64,000 nt of DNA from Rubritalea squalenifaciens DSM 18772. GTDB lineage: Bacteria; Verrucomicrobiota; Verrucomicrobiia; Verrucomicrobiales; Akkermansiaceae. The stretch spans positions 620,001 to 684,000 of the forward strand of contig NZ_FQYR01000004.1 in NCBI RefSeq assembly GCF_900141815.1, given 5' to 3'. Below the pieces are notes generated by a model, which saw only the letters and a list, made by a program, of their open reading frames with translations, ran no database searches and was not told the DNA's origin. Below, in pieces: positions 17,985 to 27,483 of this stretch. Within the stretch, counting starts at the first letter, position 1. Each line of letters begins with the position of its first letter. The translations under genes and the position numbers were made by a program.

Positions 17985-18073
17985 AGTATTTAAAATGAAG
18001 AAAGGTTGAGCCGCTGGGTGTAGCGGGTTGAAAGGGATTGTCGAGTCTAAGGTTGGTCAGTGTACTCAGGATA

Positions 18074-19363
18074 CTAAGCAATGAGCGGGCCATCCGGCTG
18101 AGTGAGTCTTTCTTGGATGACTTCCACGACAGATTCTTCTGCTGAAATCGTCACCTCGGTACGTGATTCGAGGATCTTGAGCTGCATTTCCGGATACTCG
18201 GCACCGATGATCAATGCGAAACGGGCACCGGAACTTTGGGCTGATTTGAACTGCTTATTGAATTTAGTCGGAGTCATAGAGAAATCCACTTTGATTCCGG
18301 CAGTTCTCAGGTCCGCGATCGCTTTGAGGGCGTTCGGGCGTTGGTCTTCGTCAGCCACGACTACATAAACCTCACAAGCAGGCTGGTTCTGCAGCCAGCA
18401 TTCCAGCTGCATCAGCGCGTGTGGAGTTTCCTCGATGAAGTTGCGGATGACCACGTCACCCATCGCGAAACCGGTGCATGGGAGATCCACGGCTCCGTCG
18501 GAGAGGCCCTTGATAAGCTCATCGTAGCGGCCGCCACCAGCGATGGCTCGCATGGACTTGGAGGTGTCGAAAATCTCGAAAACGGTACCCGTGTAGTAGG
18601 CGAGGCCACGCACGATGGTGAGATCGAGCTGCAGGTATTCGCCGAGGCCTCGTGCTGTCAGGTCTGCCTGGATCTGCTGGAAGGCAGGGGAGGCGTTGGC
18701 TGGATCATTGATGAACTCGCGGACTTGTTCCTCGGTGAGGTCGTACTTGGCGAGCTTCTCGGCGAGCACTTCTGGCTTGTCGCGCTCGATTTTGTCGATG
18801 ATCTGGAGGAAGGCGGTGGTGTCCTCGATGCCGCGTTCGGAGCAGAAACGCAACCAGGACTCACGGTCAGAGGCGCGAATGACGAAGTCCTTCTTGGTGA
18901 AGCCAAGGGCTAGCATAGTGTCGATAGCTAGCGCAATCAGCTCGGCATCGGCAGCGGGATCTGCTTCACCGATGATGTCGGCATTGAACTGGATGAATTC
19001 CCTGGTACGGCCCTTCTGTGGCTTTTCAAAGCGGAAGCAAGGTCCGATCTCGAACCACTTCATCGGCTTCGGGTAGTTGCGCTGGTTGGCGCCAACCATG
19101 CGGGCAAGGGAGGCAGTCACCTCTGGGCGGAGGGTGATGTCGCGGCCGCCTTGGTCCTCAAAGCGGAAAAGCTGCGTGGGGAGCTCATCACCGGTCTTCT
19201 TGAGGTAGAGTTCGGTAGATTCCACGATAGGAGCCTCGTACTCTACAAAGCCGTAGCGCTGGGCGACGCCGCGCCAGGTTTCAAAGAGATAGTTGCGGAT
19301 CGCGCAGTCGCGTGGGGCGAAGTCCCGGAAGCCGGGGAGAGAGTTGAAATTTGGTTTGGACAT
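18074..19363 (-). CDS. hisS: Histidyl-tRNA synthetase
   Basis: Class IIa synthetase. The ATG at 19363 (MSKPNFNSLPGFRDFAPRD) is chosen over an upstream in-frame start that adds 29 residues unlike the family; this gives 429 aa, the normal length. Motifs include TLRPEVTASLARM (motif 2 region FRFEKPQKGRTREFIQFN), the His-specific LTIVRGLAYYTGTVFEI and AGGGRYDELIKGL, and a C-terminal anticodon-binding domain (about 330-425). It is 90 bp upstream of aspS and diverges from the topoisomerase gene over 240 bp that hold no gene; that gap includes a GC-rich hairpin-prone stretch near 19395-19420. Confidence 0.96.
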   Translation of the reverse strand: MSKPNFNSLPGFRDFAPRDCAIRNYLFETWRGVAQRYGFVEYEAPIVESTELYLKKTGDELPTQLFRFEDQGGRDITLRPEVTASLARMVGANQRNYPKPMKWFEIGPCFRFEKPQKGRTREFIQFNADIIGEADPAADAELIALAIDTMLALGFTKKDFVIRASDRESWLRFCSERGIEDTTAFLQIIDKIERDKPEVLAEKLAKYDLTEEQVREFINDPANASPAFQQIQADLTARGLGEYLQLDLTIVRGLAYYTGTVFEIFDTSKSMRAIAGGGRYDELIKGLSDGAVDLPCTGFAMGDVVIRNFIEETPHALMQLECWLQNQPACEVYVVVADEDQRPNALKAIADLRTAGIKVDFSMTPTKFNKQFKSAQSSGARFALIIGAEYPEMQLKILESRTEVTISAEESVVEVIQERLTQPDGPLIA

Positions 19364-19603
19364 GACCTGAAAAACGAAAAGGTGGAAAGTCACCGGCGCG
19401 CTGCGCCGTCTCGGGGCGGCGATGTAAGCAGCGACAGCCCTCATGGGCAAGGATGGAGTGGGGAATCTTGGGGGAGACGGATGGCTTCCGCAAATTTGCA
19501 GTTGGAGGTTAGAAAAGCATGGTTTAGTGAATTGGGGAGCAATAGGGATTGCGGGCTTGCGATATTTAAGTCAAGTTAAGCATCTCAGGATCGATTTACC
19601 ATT

Positions 19604-21454
19604 ATGGCAAGTTACACAGAAGACGATATCAAGAGTTTGGACTGGAAGGAGCACATCAGGCTGCGTCCTGGTATGTATATCGGTAAACTTGCCGATGGCT
19701 CCAATCCAGAAGATGGTATCTACATCCTTCTCAAGGAGGTGATGGACAACTCGATCGACGAGTATGTCATGGGCTTTGGTAATGAGATTACTGTCAGTAT
19801 CGACGAGGAAAGCCGGGTGGAGGTACGTGACTACGGCCGTGGTATCCCACTGGGCAAGCTGATGGACTGTGCGGCCAAGATCAACACGGGCGCCAAGTAC
19901 GACTCCGAGGCCTTCAAAAAGTCCGTGGGTCTGAATGGTGTCGGTATCAAGGCGGTGAATGCTCTTTCCGATTTCTTCGAAATCCAGGCCTGGCGTGATG
20001 GTGAGACGAAGTCCATCGAGTTCAGCAAGGGCAACGTGGTGGAAGAAATGAAGACTCCTCGTAAAGAGGAAGCTACCAATGGTACACGCATCGCCTTCGA
20101 GATTGACCGAGAAATTTTCCCCAAGAAGACCAAGTACCGCTCCCAGTTCGTGGAGAAGATGTGCCGCTACTACACCTACCTGAATCCAGGTTTGGCCGTG
20201 GTGCTTAATGGCAAGAAGTACAAGTCCAAGAATGGTTTGTTAGATCTTCTCAAGGAGGAGATGGATCAGGAGGCGCTCTATGATCCTATCGTCCTTTCAG
20301 GCAAGGATCTGGATATTACCTTCACCCACACGATGGAGAGTAGTGAGGACTACTATACCTTCGTGAATGGGCAGCACACCACACAGGGTGGTACCCACTT
20401 GGCGGCTTTCCGTGAGGCGGTGGTCAAGGTGCTGAGAGATTTCTACAAGAAGCAGTATGACCCGAGCGATATCCGTGCCGGTATCGAAGCGGCGATCAGT
20501 ATCCGGGTGGAAGAGCCAGTCTTCGAGAGTCAGACAAAGACTAAACTAGGCTCCACGACAGTTTCACCAAAAGGGGAGACTGTACGTACCTTCATGCTAA
20601 ACTTCCTGAAGGAGCACCTCGATAACTACCTGCACAAGCACCAGGATGTGGCCGAAGCTCTGCAGAAGAGAATTCTTCTGGCTGAGAAGGAGCGCAAGGA
20701 TCTCAAGGGCATCAAGAAACTCGCTCGTGAGCGTGCTCGTAAAGCCAAGGTGCACAACAAGAAGCTGCGTGATTGCCGAGCTCACCTCGATACCAAGCAC
20801 AAGCGCCGTGAGGAGACGACCGTATTTATTACCGAGGGTGATTCAGCGAGCGGTTCCATTACTAAAAGTCGGGATGTAGAGACCCAGGCGGTATTCTCTC
20901 TTCGTGGTAAGCCTCTTAACAGCTATGGATTGACTAAGAAGATCGTCTACGAGAACGAGGAATTCAACTTGCTCCAACATGCTCTCAATATCGAGGATGG
21001 TCTGGAAGGGTTGCGCTATAACAAAGTTGTGATCGCGACCGATGCCGATGTGGACGGGATGCACATCCGTCTCCTGCTCCTCACCTTCTTCCTGCAGTTC
21101 TTCCCGGAAATGGTTCGAGAAGGGCACGTCTATATTCTCCAGACACCACTTTTCCGTGTGCGTAATAAGAAGGAGACCTTCTATTGTTATGACGATGAGG
21201 AACGAGAGGCCGCGATCAAGAAATGTGGTAAGGCTGCTGAGATCACCCGATTCAAAGGTCTTGGTGAGATTTCACCAGACGAGTTCGCCTTCATGATCGG
21301 CGATGACATGCGTCTGGACCCTGTGACAATGGAAGAGGGTAAGAGTCTGAAGGAAATGCTCGCCTTCTACATGGGCAAGAACACTCCGGACCGCCAGCTC
21401 TACATCATCGACAACCTCCGTGAGGAAGTGTTGAGAGAAGATGTGGCTGTTTAA
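19604..21454 (+). CDS. parE: Type IIA topoisomerase subunit B (topoisomerase IV/ParE type)
   Basis: ATPase and TOPRIM subunit of a type IIA DNA topoisomerase. GHKL ATPase motifs are [26 protein letters not shown] and [14 protein letters not shown] in the first 130 residues. The TOPRIM domain has [10 protein letters not shown] and [19 protein letters not shown]. At 616 aa, with no long TOPRIM insert, it resembles ParE (Bacteroidetes-like) rather than gyrase B. The A subunit, which commonly follows in the same operon, is not here: the next gene is convergent and only 2 bp separate the two stop codons. Confidence 0.88.
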   Translation: MASYTEDDIKSLDWKEHIRLRPGMYIGKLADGSNPEDGIYILLKEVMDNSIDEYVMGFGNEITVSIDEESRVEVRDYGRGIPLGKLMDCAAKINTGAKYDSEAFKKSVGLNGVGIKAVNALSDFFEIQAWRDGETKSIEFSKGNVVEEMKTPRKEEATNGTRIAFEIDREIFPKKTKYRSQFVEKMCRYYTYLNPGLAVVLNGKKYKSKNGLLDLLKEEMDQEALYDPIVLSGKDLDITFTHTMESSEDYYTFVNGQHTTQGGTHLAAFREAVVKVLRDFYKKQYDPSDIRAGIEAAISIRVEEPVFESQTKTKLGSTTVSPKGETVRTFMLNFLKEHLDNYLHKHQDVAEALQKRILLAEKERKDLKGIKKLARERARKAKVHNKKLRDCRAHLDTKHKRREETTVFITEGDSASGSITKSRDVETQAVFSLRGKPLNSYGLTKKIVYENEEFNLLQHALNIEDGLEGLRYNKVVIATDADVDGMHIRLLLLTFFLQFFPEMVREGHVYILQTPLFRVRNKKETFYCYDDEEREAAIKKCGKAAEITRFKGLGEISPDEFAFMIGDDMRLDPVTMEEGKSLKEMLAFYMGKNTPDRQLYIIDNLREEVLREDVAV

Positions 21455-21456
21455 TC

Positions 21457-22230
21457 TTATTGAGCTCTGTATCTCTCAAGCTCATCTTCCAAATCAATCA
21501 CTAACTCAGGCTCGAAACCTGTGTTGGGTGAGTCCACATAGGCCCTGGGGTTTGAAAGAATTCTCGTCTTTCCTATATTGTAGTCTTGGGAATGGTGGAT
21601 GTGGCCGTGTATCCAGAGCAGAGGGTTGAGTTCTTCAACCAAGTCGTCTAGATGGGAAGTATAGGCGCAGCTGATTAATTCATTCCTTCGTTGATGGGGG
21701 AGTGATCTTATGGAGGGGGCGTGGTGTGTGATGATTATGGAGTTGGCCGGATCACCACTTTCCATAAATTTCGTCATCTTCGATATAGTGCCAGCATGCT
21801 GAAACTGAGTATCGATAGGTCGTAGTTTGCGATAGGTTGAGCTATGACGAATACGTTTATAGTCGTTCATTCTGAGCGCTTCGACGCCACCTACCAGTGG
21901 GTCGCCGTGTAGAGACATATCGGTCCATAGTGTAGCGCCAAAAAATCGATATCCTTTATGCTCGAAGACATTGTTCTCTAATATGTGGATATTGGTGCCT
22001 TCGCATAACTCTTTCAGTTTGCTAGAAAGTTTGGGGAGTTTTTCTCCATAGTACTCGTGGTTGCCAAGTATATAGAGGGTAGGGACATCAGGGATATTCT
22101 CTATCGCCCATTTGGCTCCATTGAGTTTTACATGAGTATCACCAGCTAAAACCACGAGATCGGCATCTACTTTTGGGTAGTCAAAAGAGCCGAATTCGAG
22201 GTGAAGATCACTGAGGACATGGATACGCAT
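21457..22230 (-). CDS. Calcineurin-like metallophosphoesterase
   Basis: Predicted cytoplasmic phosphoesterase, 257 aa, no signal peptide. The dinuclear metal site is complete: SDLHLE (7-12), LAGDTH, LGNHEYYG, ITHHAPS and HGHIHHSQD, the order expected for the family. The substrate is unknown; similar proteins act on nucleotides or phosphodiesters. The gene looks more AT-rich than its neighbours and meets parE tail to tail with no terminator between, both compatible with later insertion, though this is only an impression without a computed profile. Confidence 0.88.
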   Translation of the reverse strand: MRIHVLSDLHLEFGSFDYPKVDADLVVLAGDTHVKLNGAKWAIENIPDVPTLYILGNHEYYGEKLPKLSSKLKELCEGTNIHILENNVFEHKGYRFFGATLWTDMSLHGDPLVGGVEALRMNDYKRIRHSSTYRKLRPIDTQFQHAGTISKMTKFMESGDPANSIIITHHAPSIRSLPHQRRNELISCAYTSHLDDLVEELNPLLWIHGHIHHSQDYNIGKTRILSNPRAYVDSPNTGFEPELVIDLEDELERYRAQ

Positions 22231-22378
22231 TGAGCTTGATGGTTGTTAGTGTCAGGCTATGCTGAATGAGTATCCTGATAAAAGGATAAACAAAGTAGAC
22301 TGATGCCAGAACTTTAAGATTTAGGGTTGCCGCTCAGATGTGTGGTGCCATTGTCATTTAAACAATTTTCCAAGCACT

Positions 22379-22960
22379 ATGGCAGAGGTACCATCTACAT
22401 TCACACTAGAGGCGGGGCAGAAGGCTCCGGGATTTGAACTTCCAGATGCACAGGGCGCGATGCATTCGCTGGAGTCCGTGATGGGGAAGAAGGGGACGCT
22501 GGTGATCTTTGCCTGCAATCACTGTCCTTTCGTGATCCATCTGGCGAAGGAGGTCGGTGCGATGGCTGCGGAGATGAAGGACTGGGGGGTGAGTACGGTG
22601 GCGATCAGTGCCAATGATATCGAGAAGTACCCTCAGGATGCTCCTGACAAGATGGCCGAATTTGCCAAGGAGTATGGCTGGGATTTCCCGTATCTTTACG
22701 ATGAATCTCAGGGAGTAGCGAAAAGCTACTACGCAGCGTGTACTCCAGATTTCTTCCTGCTGGATGGCGATGGCTGTCTCTACTACGCAGGACAGTTTGA
22801 TGATTCTCGTCCGAAGAATTCTCTACCAGTCGATGGCAAGGATCTAAAGATTGCCATCCGTGACTTGTTGGAGGATGCTCCCGCAAGCACTGCCACCAGA
22901 CCAGCCACCGGGTGTAATATCAAGTGGAAGCCGGGCAATGAGCCTTCCTACTTTGGTTAG
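22379..22960 (+). CDS. Peroxiredoxin-like thioredoxin-fold protein (CNHCP type)
   Basis: Cytoplasmic thiol protein of the AhpC/TSA-related PRX-like group. The start is the ATG at 22379 (MAEVPSTFTLEAGQKAPGF), 193 aa; an in-frame GTG 13 codons upstream gives a Cys/His-rich extension unlike the family. The redox motif is CNHCPFVIHL (about 46-55), with the usual TVAISANDIEKYPQD and ACTPDFFLLDGDG further on. The C-terminus GCNIKWKPGN is also typical of this subgroup. No partner reductase is adjacent. Single gene with its own upstream region of about 150 bp. Confidence 0.87.
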   Translation: MAEVPSTFTLEAGQKAPGFELPDAQGAMHSLESVMGKKGTLVIFACNHCPFVIHLAKEVGAMAAEMKDWGVSTVAISANDIEKYPQDAPDKMAEFAKEYGWDFPYLYDESQGVAKSYYAACTPDFFLLDGDGCLYYAGQFDDSRPKNSLPVDGKDLKIAIRDLLEDAPASTATRPATGCNIKWKPGNEPSYFG

Positions 22961-23028
22961 GCCGGCGTTACGGAATTGACCGTAATTTATAATAGCAGCT
23001 TACCAATTGTCTGTTAGGTGTAGTGGTA

Positions 23029-23757
23029 ATGAATACTACTACACCACCACCTCTGACAGCTGCGGGTTCCGCCCGCTCACTAGAACAATTTTTGGCAGAT
23101 ACTGCGCAACGTGATCGTGGTCAGGGAGTCTTTGAGTTGGAATCTCCACGTATCCTGGAGGTGAATCTTGATGGGAAGATGAATACCAAGATGGGGTCCA
23201 TGGTGGCTTATCTGGGAAACATCAAGTTCAAGCGCGAGGGGATACTGGACCAAGGTGTTGGCAATCTTCTGAAGAAGGCTGTCTCCGGTGAGGGAATGAA
23301 GGTCAGCTATGCCGAGGGTAATGGTAAGCTTTATCTCTCAGATACTGGTAAGAAGATTATCGTTCTCAAGCTAGAGAACGAATCAATCGTCGTGAACGGC
23401 AATGACGTATTAGCCTTCGAACCGTCACTACAGCACAAGATCACTATGATGCGCAAGATCACCGGCATGATGGCTGGCGGACTCTTTAACGTGCGCTTTG
23501 ACGGTAGTGGTCTCTTGGCTATCACGAGTCATTTCGAGCCATTGACTCTCAGGGTGACACCCGGGCAACCCGTTGTGACGGATCCGAATGCGACCGTGGC
23601 TTGGTCCGGCAGTCTCAATCCTCAGTTCAAGACCGATGTCTCTTTCAAAACCTTCCTGGGACGTGGCTCGGGTGAGTCTATCCAGATGCTGTTTGAAGGA
23701 GACGGCTTTGTCGTGGTACAGCCATACGAGGAAGTCTATTTCCAGTCAGGCAGTTAG
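23029..23757 (+). CDS. AIM24-family protein
   Basis: Member of the AIM24/TRAP-like beta-barrel family, found in bacteria and, in yeast, in mitochondria, where it supports inner-membrane complexes; the bacterial role is not known. The ATG at 23029 gives 242 aa (GTG two codons earlier is an alternative). The beta-rich family text is clear, for example MNTKMGSMVAYLGNIKF, LYLSDTGKKIIVLKL and SGLLAITSHFEP. No signal peptide or membrane segment is visible. It ends at a strong terminator and is flanked by unrelated genes. Confidence 0.87.
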   Translation: MNTTTPPPLTAAGSARSLEQFLADTAQRDRGQGVFELESPRILEVNLDGKMNTKMGSMVAYLGNIKFKREGILDQGVGNLLKKAVSGEGMKVSYAEGNGKLYLSDTGKKIIVLKLENESIVVNGNDVLAFEPSLQHKITMMRKITGMMAGGLFNVRFDGSGLLAITSHFEPLTLRVTPGQPVVTDPNATVAWSGSLNPQFKTDVSFKTFLGRGSGESIQMLFEGDGFVVVQPYEEVYFQSGS

Positions 23758-23777
23758 ATTTTGTTATCTTCTGACCC

Positions 23778-23816
23778 AATGCGTACCTGTGTCGCTTAAT
23801 CAGGTACGCATTTTTT
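23778..23816 (+). terminator. Factor-independent terminator after the AIM24 gene
   Basis: Perfect 12-bp stem AATGCGTACCTG/CAGGTACGCATT, 11-nt loop, then a run of six T. Confidence 0.92.
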
Positions 23817-24005
23817 GCTTATAATCATGTGATTTGCCCTTTGAATGTGTCATACAGGGTGTTCTGAGGCCTGAAAAAACAAGGATTTAAGGGAAATGAC
23901 CCTGTTTGGCGGAAATCGTCACAACCCATGCCGAGATTAAAGATTGTCGGTACGCATCCTGCTGTCTAGTTTACAAGCTCGTCACTGACACACATAAAAA
24001 TCATT

Positions 24006-26180
24006 ATGGATAACTTAGCATTTGTACAACTAGGTACGCTTGATTGGGCAATCATAGCGGCCTTCTTTGTCGTTTCACTTGGAATTGGTGTATGGGCATC
24101 AAAATCTGCCGGTAAAGACTCCAAGGAATTCTTCTTGGGCGGTCGAAGCATGCCATGGTGGCTTTTGGGTGTATCCATGGTGGCGACTACATTCTCCACA
24201 GACACTCCTAACTTAGTGGCAGGTCTTGTTCGTGAGCAAGGTGTTGCAGGTAACTGGGGATGGTGGGGATTCTTGTTGTCAGGAATGCTGACCGTGTTCG
24301 TCTTTGCCAAGTTGTGGAGACGTTCCGAGGTGATGACAGATGTTGAGTTCTATGAACTTCGCTTCTCCGGTAACAGTGCAGCTTTCCTTCGCGGATTCCG
24401 ATCCTTGTATCTTGGTTTGGTGTTCAACGTTCTGATCATGGGTGCCGTTAGTTTGGCTGTTGTGAAGTTCGGTGAAATTGTTCTTGGAGTACCAGGTTGG
24501 CAGACGCTGCTGGTAGCAGGCCTTGTTACCTTGGGATATTCCTCCATGGGTGGTTTGAAAGGTGTTATCTGGACCGACTTTGTGCAGTTTATTCTCGCGA
24601 TGATTGGTTCAGTATGGGCTGTGTTCTATGTATTGAGCCTGGATGCTGTTGGAGGCATAGATACCATCCTGAATGCAAGTATGGTGGCTAGCAAAACTAG
24701 CTTGTTCCCAGATTTTACAGACGCGTCTGTCTGGATCCCTATGATTCTTGTGCCCCTTGCTGTCACTTGGTGGTCTACTTACTATCCGGGTGCAGAGCCT
24801 GGTGGCGGTGGCTACATCGTTCAGCGTATGCTCTCTGCTAAAGATGAAAAGAATGCCATTGGTGCTACCTTGTTCTTCAATATCGCTCACTATGCACTTC
24901 GTCCATGGCCGTGGATCGTACTTGCTCTGGCATCCATCGTGATGGTGCCAATGAAAATTGATAGTGATTACTCCAAAGGGCACCTCAAGCCTCATGAAGA
25001 AACAGTGAAGAGAGTTGAGGAGAAGATGGCAGAACATCCTGAAGCCTATTCTAAGATGGTAGCCGCTCTCGATACTAATGTAGCCAAGATTCAAGAAGAC
25101 GCTGCTAAGCCTGACAATTCATCTGGCAGAGCTGCAGAGGCATTCAAAGCTAAGCTTGAGGATGCTGCCCGCCTGACATCTCTAGTTAAAGAGAATCCAG
25201 ACTCCATTGAGGTCAAAACTCTGGCCTACTTGTGGCACGCTGATTCTTGGGATAAAGATGTAAAAGCATACAAGCAGTCTAAGAACCAAGCTGACCCAAT
25301 TGCCAAAGAGGCATTGGTACACATGTATTTGGCTAACAACGTATCACTCGACAAGCTCGGTCAAGATTTGGGTTACCCAACCATGTTGACCCTCCTTCCT
25401 ACTGGACTTATCGGTCTCGTGTCTGCCTCCCTGATCGCAGCATTCATGTCCACCATGTCAACCCAGGTTAACTTGGGAGCTTCATACCTCGTGAACGATT
25501 TCTATGCACGCTTTGTGAAACCAAAAGCTTCTCCTAAAGAATTGGTTCACATTGGTCGCTTGGTTACAGTGATCATGCTTGTTCTTGGTTCACTGGTAGG
25601 TCTTTACCTTACATCGGCGACTCAAGCGTTTAACCTCTTGCTTCTGATTGGTGCTGGTACAGGCCCAGTGTACATTCTCCGCTGGTTCTGGTGGCGTGTG
25701 AGTGCTGTTTCTGAAATCACAGCCATGGCTGTCGCTCTCTTCATGGCAATGTTTGTGACTTACTCTCTCCCTGGTATCATTGGCGAATCTGTTGCCAAAG
25801 ACTATGCATGGCAGATTAACCTGATCAGTGCTCTGACAACGACAACGATCTGGATTGTGGTAACTCTTCTGACTAAGCCAACAACCCAGTCCGTCTTGCT
25901 TGATTTCTACTCCAAAGTTCAACCTGGTGGCCCTGGTTGGTCCAAGGTTCACAAGATTGCTGAGTTGGAAGGACGCGACCTTTCATTGATCAAAGAAGGC
26001 TGGGACGTGCCAACAGGTATTCTGTGCACCATCTTCTCATCCCTTGGTGTATACACAGCCCTGTTTGCCACTGGTTACTTGATCTATGGAGACGTAACAC
26101 AGGCCATTATTCAGCTGGTTATCAGTGTAGTCAGCTTTGGTCTGGTCTTCAAGTTGTGGAGAAAACTGAAGATGTCCTAA
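24006..26180 (+). CDS. Sodium:solute symporter (SSS family) with large hydrophilic insert
   Basis: Sodium-coupled transporter of the SSS/SLC5 family, 724 aa. The N-terminal half has typical text: FFLGGRSMPWWLLGVSMVAT, GYSSMGGLKGVIWTDFVQF. The later core includes LLPTGLIGLVSASLIAAFMS then TMSTQVNLGASYLVNDFYAR, the sodium-site helix. Between them, about residues 313-452, is a charged, helical insert of about 140 residues (HLKPHEETVKRVEEKM onward), far longer than the usual loop. Substrate unknown. The 190-bp leader includes ACAGGGT...ACCCTGT arms (about 23855-23907) but no riboswitch I recognise. A bidirectional terminator follows. Confidence 0.92.
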   Translation: MDNLAFVQLGTLDWAIIAAFFVVSLGIGVWASKSAGKDSKEFFLGGRSMPWWLLGVSMVATTFSTDTPNLVAGLVREQGVAGNWGWWGFLLSGMLTVFVFAKLWRRSEVMTDVEFYELRFSGNSAAFLRGFRSLYLGLVFNVLIMGAVSLAVVKFGEIVLGVPGWQTLLVAGLVTLGYSSMGGLKGVIWTDFVQFILAMIGSVWAVFYVLSLDAVGGIDTILNASMVASKTSLFPDFTDASVWIPMILVPLAVTWWSTYYPGAEPGGGGYIVQRMLSAKDEKNAIGATLFFNIAHYALRPWPWIVLALASIVMVPMKIDSDYSKGHLKPHEETVKRVEEKMAEHPEAYSKMVAALDTNVAKIQEDAAKPDNSSGRAAEAFKAKLEDAARLTSLVKENPDSIEVKTLAYLWHADSWDKDVKAYKQSKNQADPIAKEALVHMYLANNVSLDKLGQDLGYPTMLTLLPTGLIGLVSASLIAAFMSTMSTQVNLGASYLVNDFYARFVKPKASPKELVHIGRLVTVIMLVLGSLVGLYLTSATQAFNLLLLIGAGTGPVYILRWFWWRVSAVSEITAMAVALFMAMFVTYSLPGIIGESVAKDYAWQINLISALTTTTIWIVVTLLTKPTTQSVLLDFYSKVQPGGPGWSKVHKIAELEGRDLSLIKEGWDVPTGILCTIFSSLGVYTALFATGYLIYGDVTQAIIQLVISVVSFGLVFKLWRKLKMS

Positions 26181-26204
26181 TACGACCGAGATACATTCAA
26201 AAAC

Positions 26205-26241
26205 AAAACACCTGCAGGGTTCGCCCTTGCAGGTGTTTTTT
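26205..26241. terminator. Bidirectional terminator between symporter and M20 peptidase
   Basis: Stem AACACCTGCA-GGG/CCC-T-TGCAGGTGTT with T tract after and A-rich tract before; serves two convergent genes. Confidence 0.88.
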
Positions 26242-26269
26242 ATTTCAGAGAGGTGAGGAGCAGTCTGGC

Positions 26270-27397
26270 TTATTCTGCGAGGGACTTGATGAAGTTCGAG
26301 AAGAAGGCATGGCCTGCTTCGAGGTCGGAGATCTTGATGAACTCGTCTTTGGTGTGTGCCTGATTGATAGAGCCGGGGCCGAGGCAGATGGAAGGAAGGC
26401 CAACCGCTGAGAGGTGGGCTGCATCAGAGAACCAAGGAGCGCCGACGAGCTGGCAGCTTGGGTTTGCTTTGATGATTTGTTGGATCATTGTATTGTCCTC
26501 GGGGGTTGCCATCGGTGGGTTCTCGTGGGCGGAGAGAATCTCTAGTGGGAGGTTCATTTCCTCCAGAAATGATGTAACCAGTGGTAGCGCTCCACCAGCT
26601 TCCATCAGGTCTGGAGTGGTGCGGATATCGATTTCAGCTTGGGCAAAGTCTGGGACGATGTTCGGGCGTGTGCCGCCTTGGATCGTACCTACATTCAAGG
26701 TCGAGTGACCAAGGACAGGATGGGTAAAGGTGGCGAGTCGGTTAGAAAGCTTGCGGTTGATGAGATCCAGCGAGCGGGCGAGCGTCATGATGGCATTGGA
26801 GCCCCGTTCTGGCTGAGAAGCGTGAGCTGCAGTTCCTCTGGCAGCAAGCGTGAGCCAGAGAGATCCCTTGGTTGTGTAGACGATATCTAGAGAAGTGGGT
26901 TCGCCCGCGATGGCAAAAGAGTATTCGTCTGCGTGATGTTTGGCGAAGTGCTTGGAACCATGTTGTGAAGATTCCTCAGCCATGAAGGCGACGAAGTCGA
27001 CAGCGATCGGTAGAGTGGCGAGCAGATCTTTGTTTTCGATGAGGGCCGTGAGCATGGCGGCCATGGGGCCTTTGGTGTCCGATGCACCACGGCCGATGAT
27101 CGTATCGTCCACGACGTCCCCGCAGAACGGGTCAAAGACCATGCCGCTGACTCCCACGGTGTCTGTGTGAGGTCCGAAAAAGATGCGTGGTCTGTCTGTG
27201 GGGCCGGGACAGCGCGCGATCAGGTTTGGCCTGCCGGGAAGAACTTCTTCTAGAGTGACTTCGAAACTATGAGAGGTGAGGAGATCTCTCAGGTATTCAG
27301 CGATCCGTTGCTCGCCTACTTGGTCTGTACCGGGATCATTGTCCGGGTTCACGCTGGGGATCCTGATGAGTTCTTGGAGAAGTTGAGTCGTGGTCAT
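26270..27397 (-). CDS. M20-family metallopeptidase (ArgE/DapE type)
   Basis: Dizinc amidohydrolase of 375 aa, cytoplasmic. Metal ligands and catalytic residues are in place: GPHTDTVGV (His, catalytic Asp), GRGASDTKGPMAA (bridging Asp), FMAEESSQHGSKH (catalytic and metal Glu), AGEPTS (Asp/Glu ligand) and the C-terminal QAHTKDEFI (His). A dimerisation domain sits between about 185 and 290. The N-terminus LLQELIRIPSVNPDND is typical. Substrate could be acetylornithine, succinyl-diaminopimelate or another N-acyl amino acid; context does not decide. It diverges from the nuclease gene over 86 bp. Confidence 0.9.
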   Translation of the reverse strand: MTTTQLLQELIRIPSVNPDNDPGTDQVGEQRIAEYLRDLLTSHSFEVTLEEVLPGRPNLIARCPGPTDRPRIFFGPHTDTVGVSGMVFDPFCGDVVDDTIIGRGASDTKGPMAAMLTALIENKDLLATLPIAVDFVAFMAEESSQHGSKHFAKHHADEYSFAIAGEPTSLDIVYTTKGSLWLTLAARGTAAHASQPERGSNAIMTLARSLDLINRKLSNRLATFTHPVLGHSTLNVGTIQGGTRPNIVPDFAQAEIDIRTTPDLMEAGGALPLVTSFLEEMNLPLEILSAHENPPMATPEDNTMIQQIIKANPSCQLVGAPWFSDAAHLSAVGLPSICLGPGSINQAHTKDEFIKISDLEAGHAFFSNFIKSLAE

Positions 27398-27483
27398 GGC
27401 TACGACTGCATAGCTAGCAGAAATCCTGCCACGGCACAGCCCGGAATGTATTTCTTGGAGAATAGTTTTGCTGTCGGGGGAGG

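Noticed and set aside
16167-17993. A 608-codon open frame antisense to nearly the whole aspS gene
   Set aside because: aspS has all class II synthetase motifs; the opposite frame is long only because of codon bias, and its translation shows no domain, signal or conserved motif.
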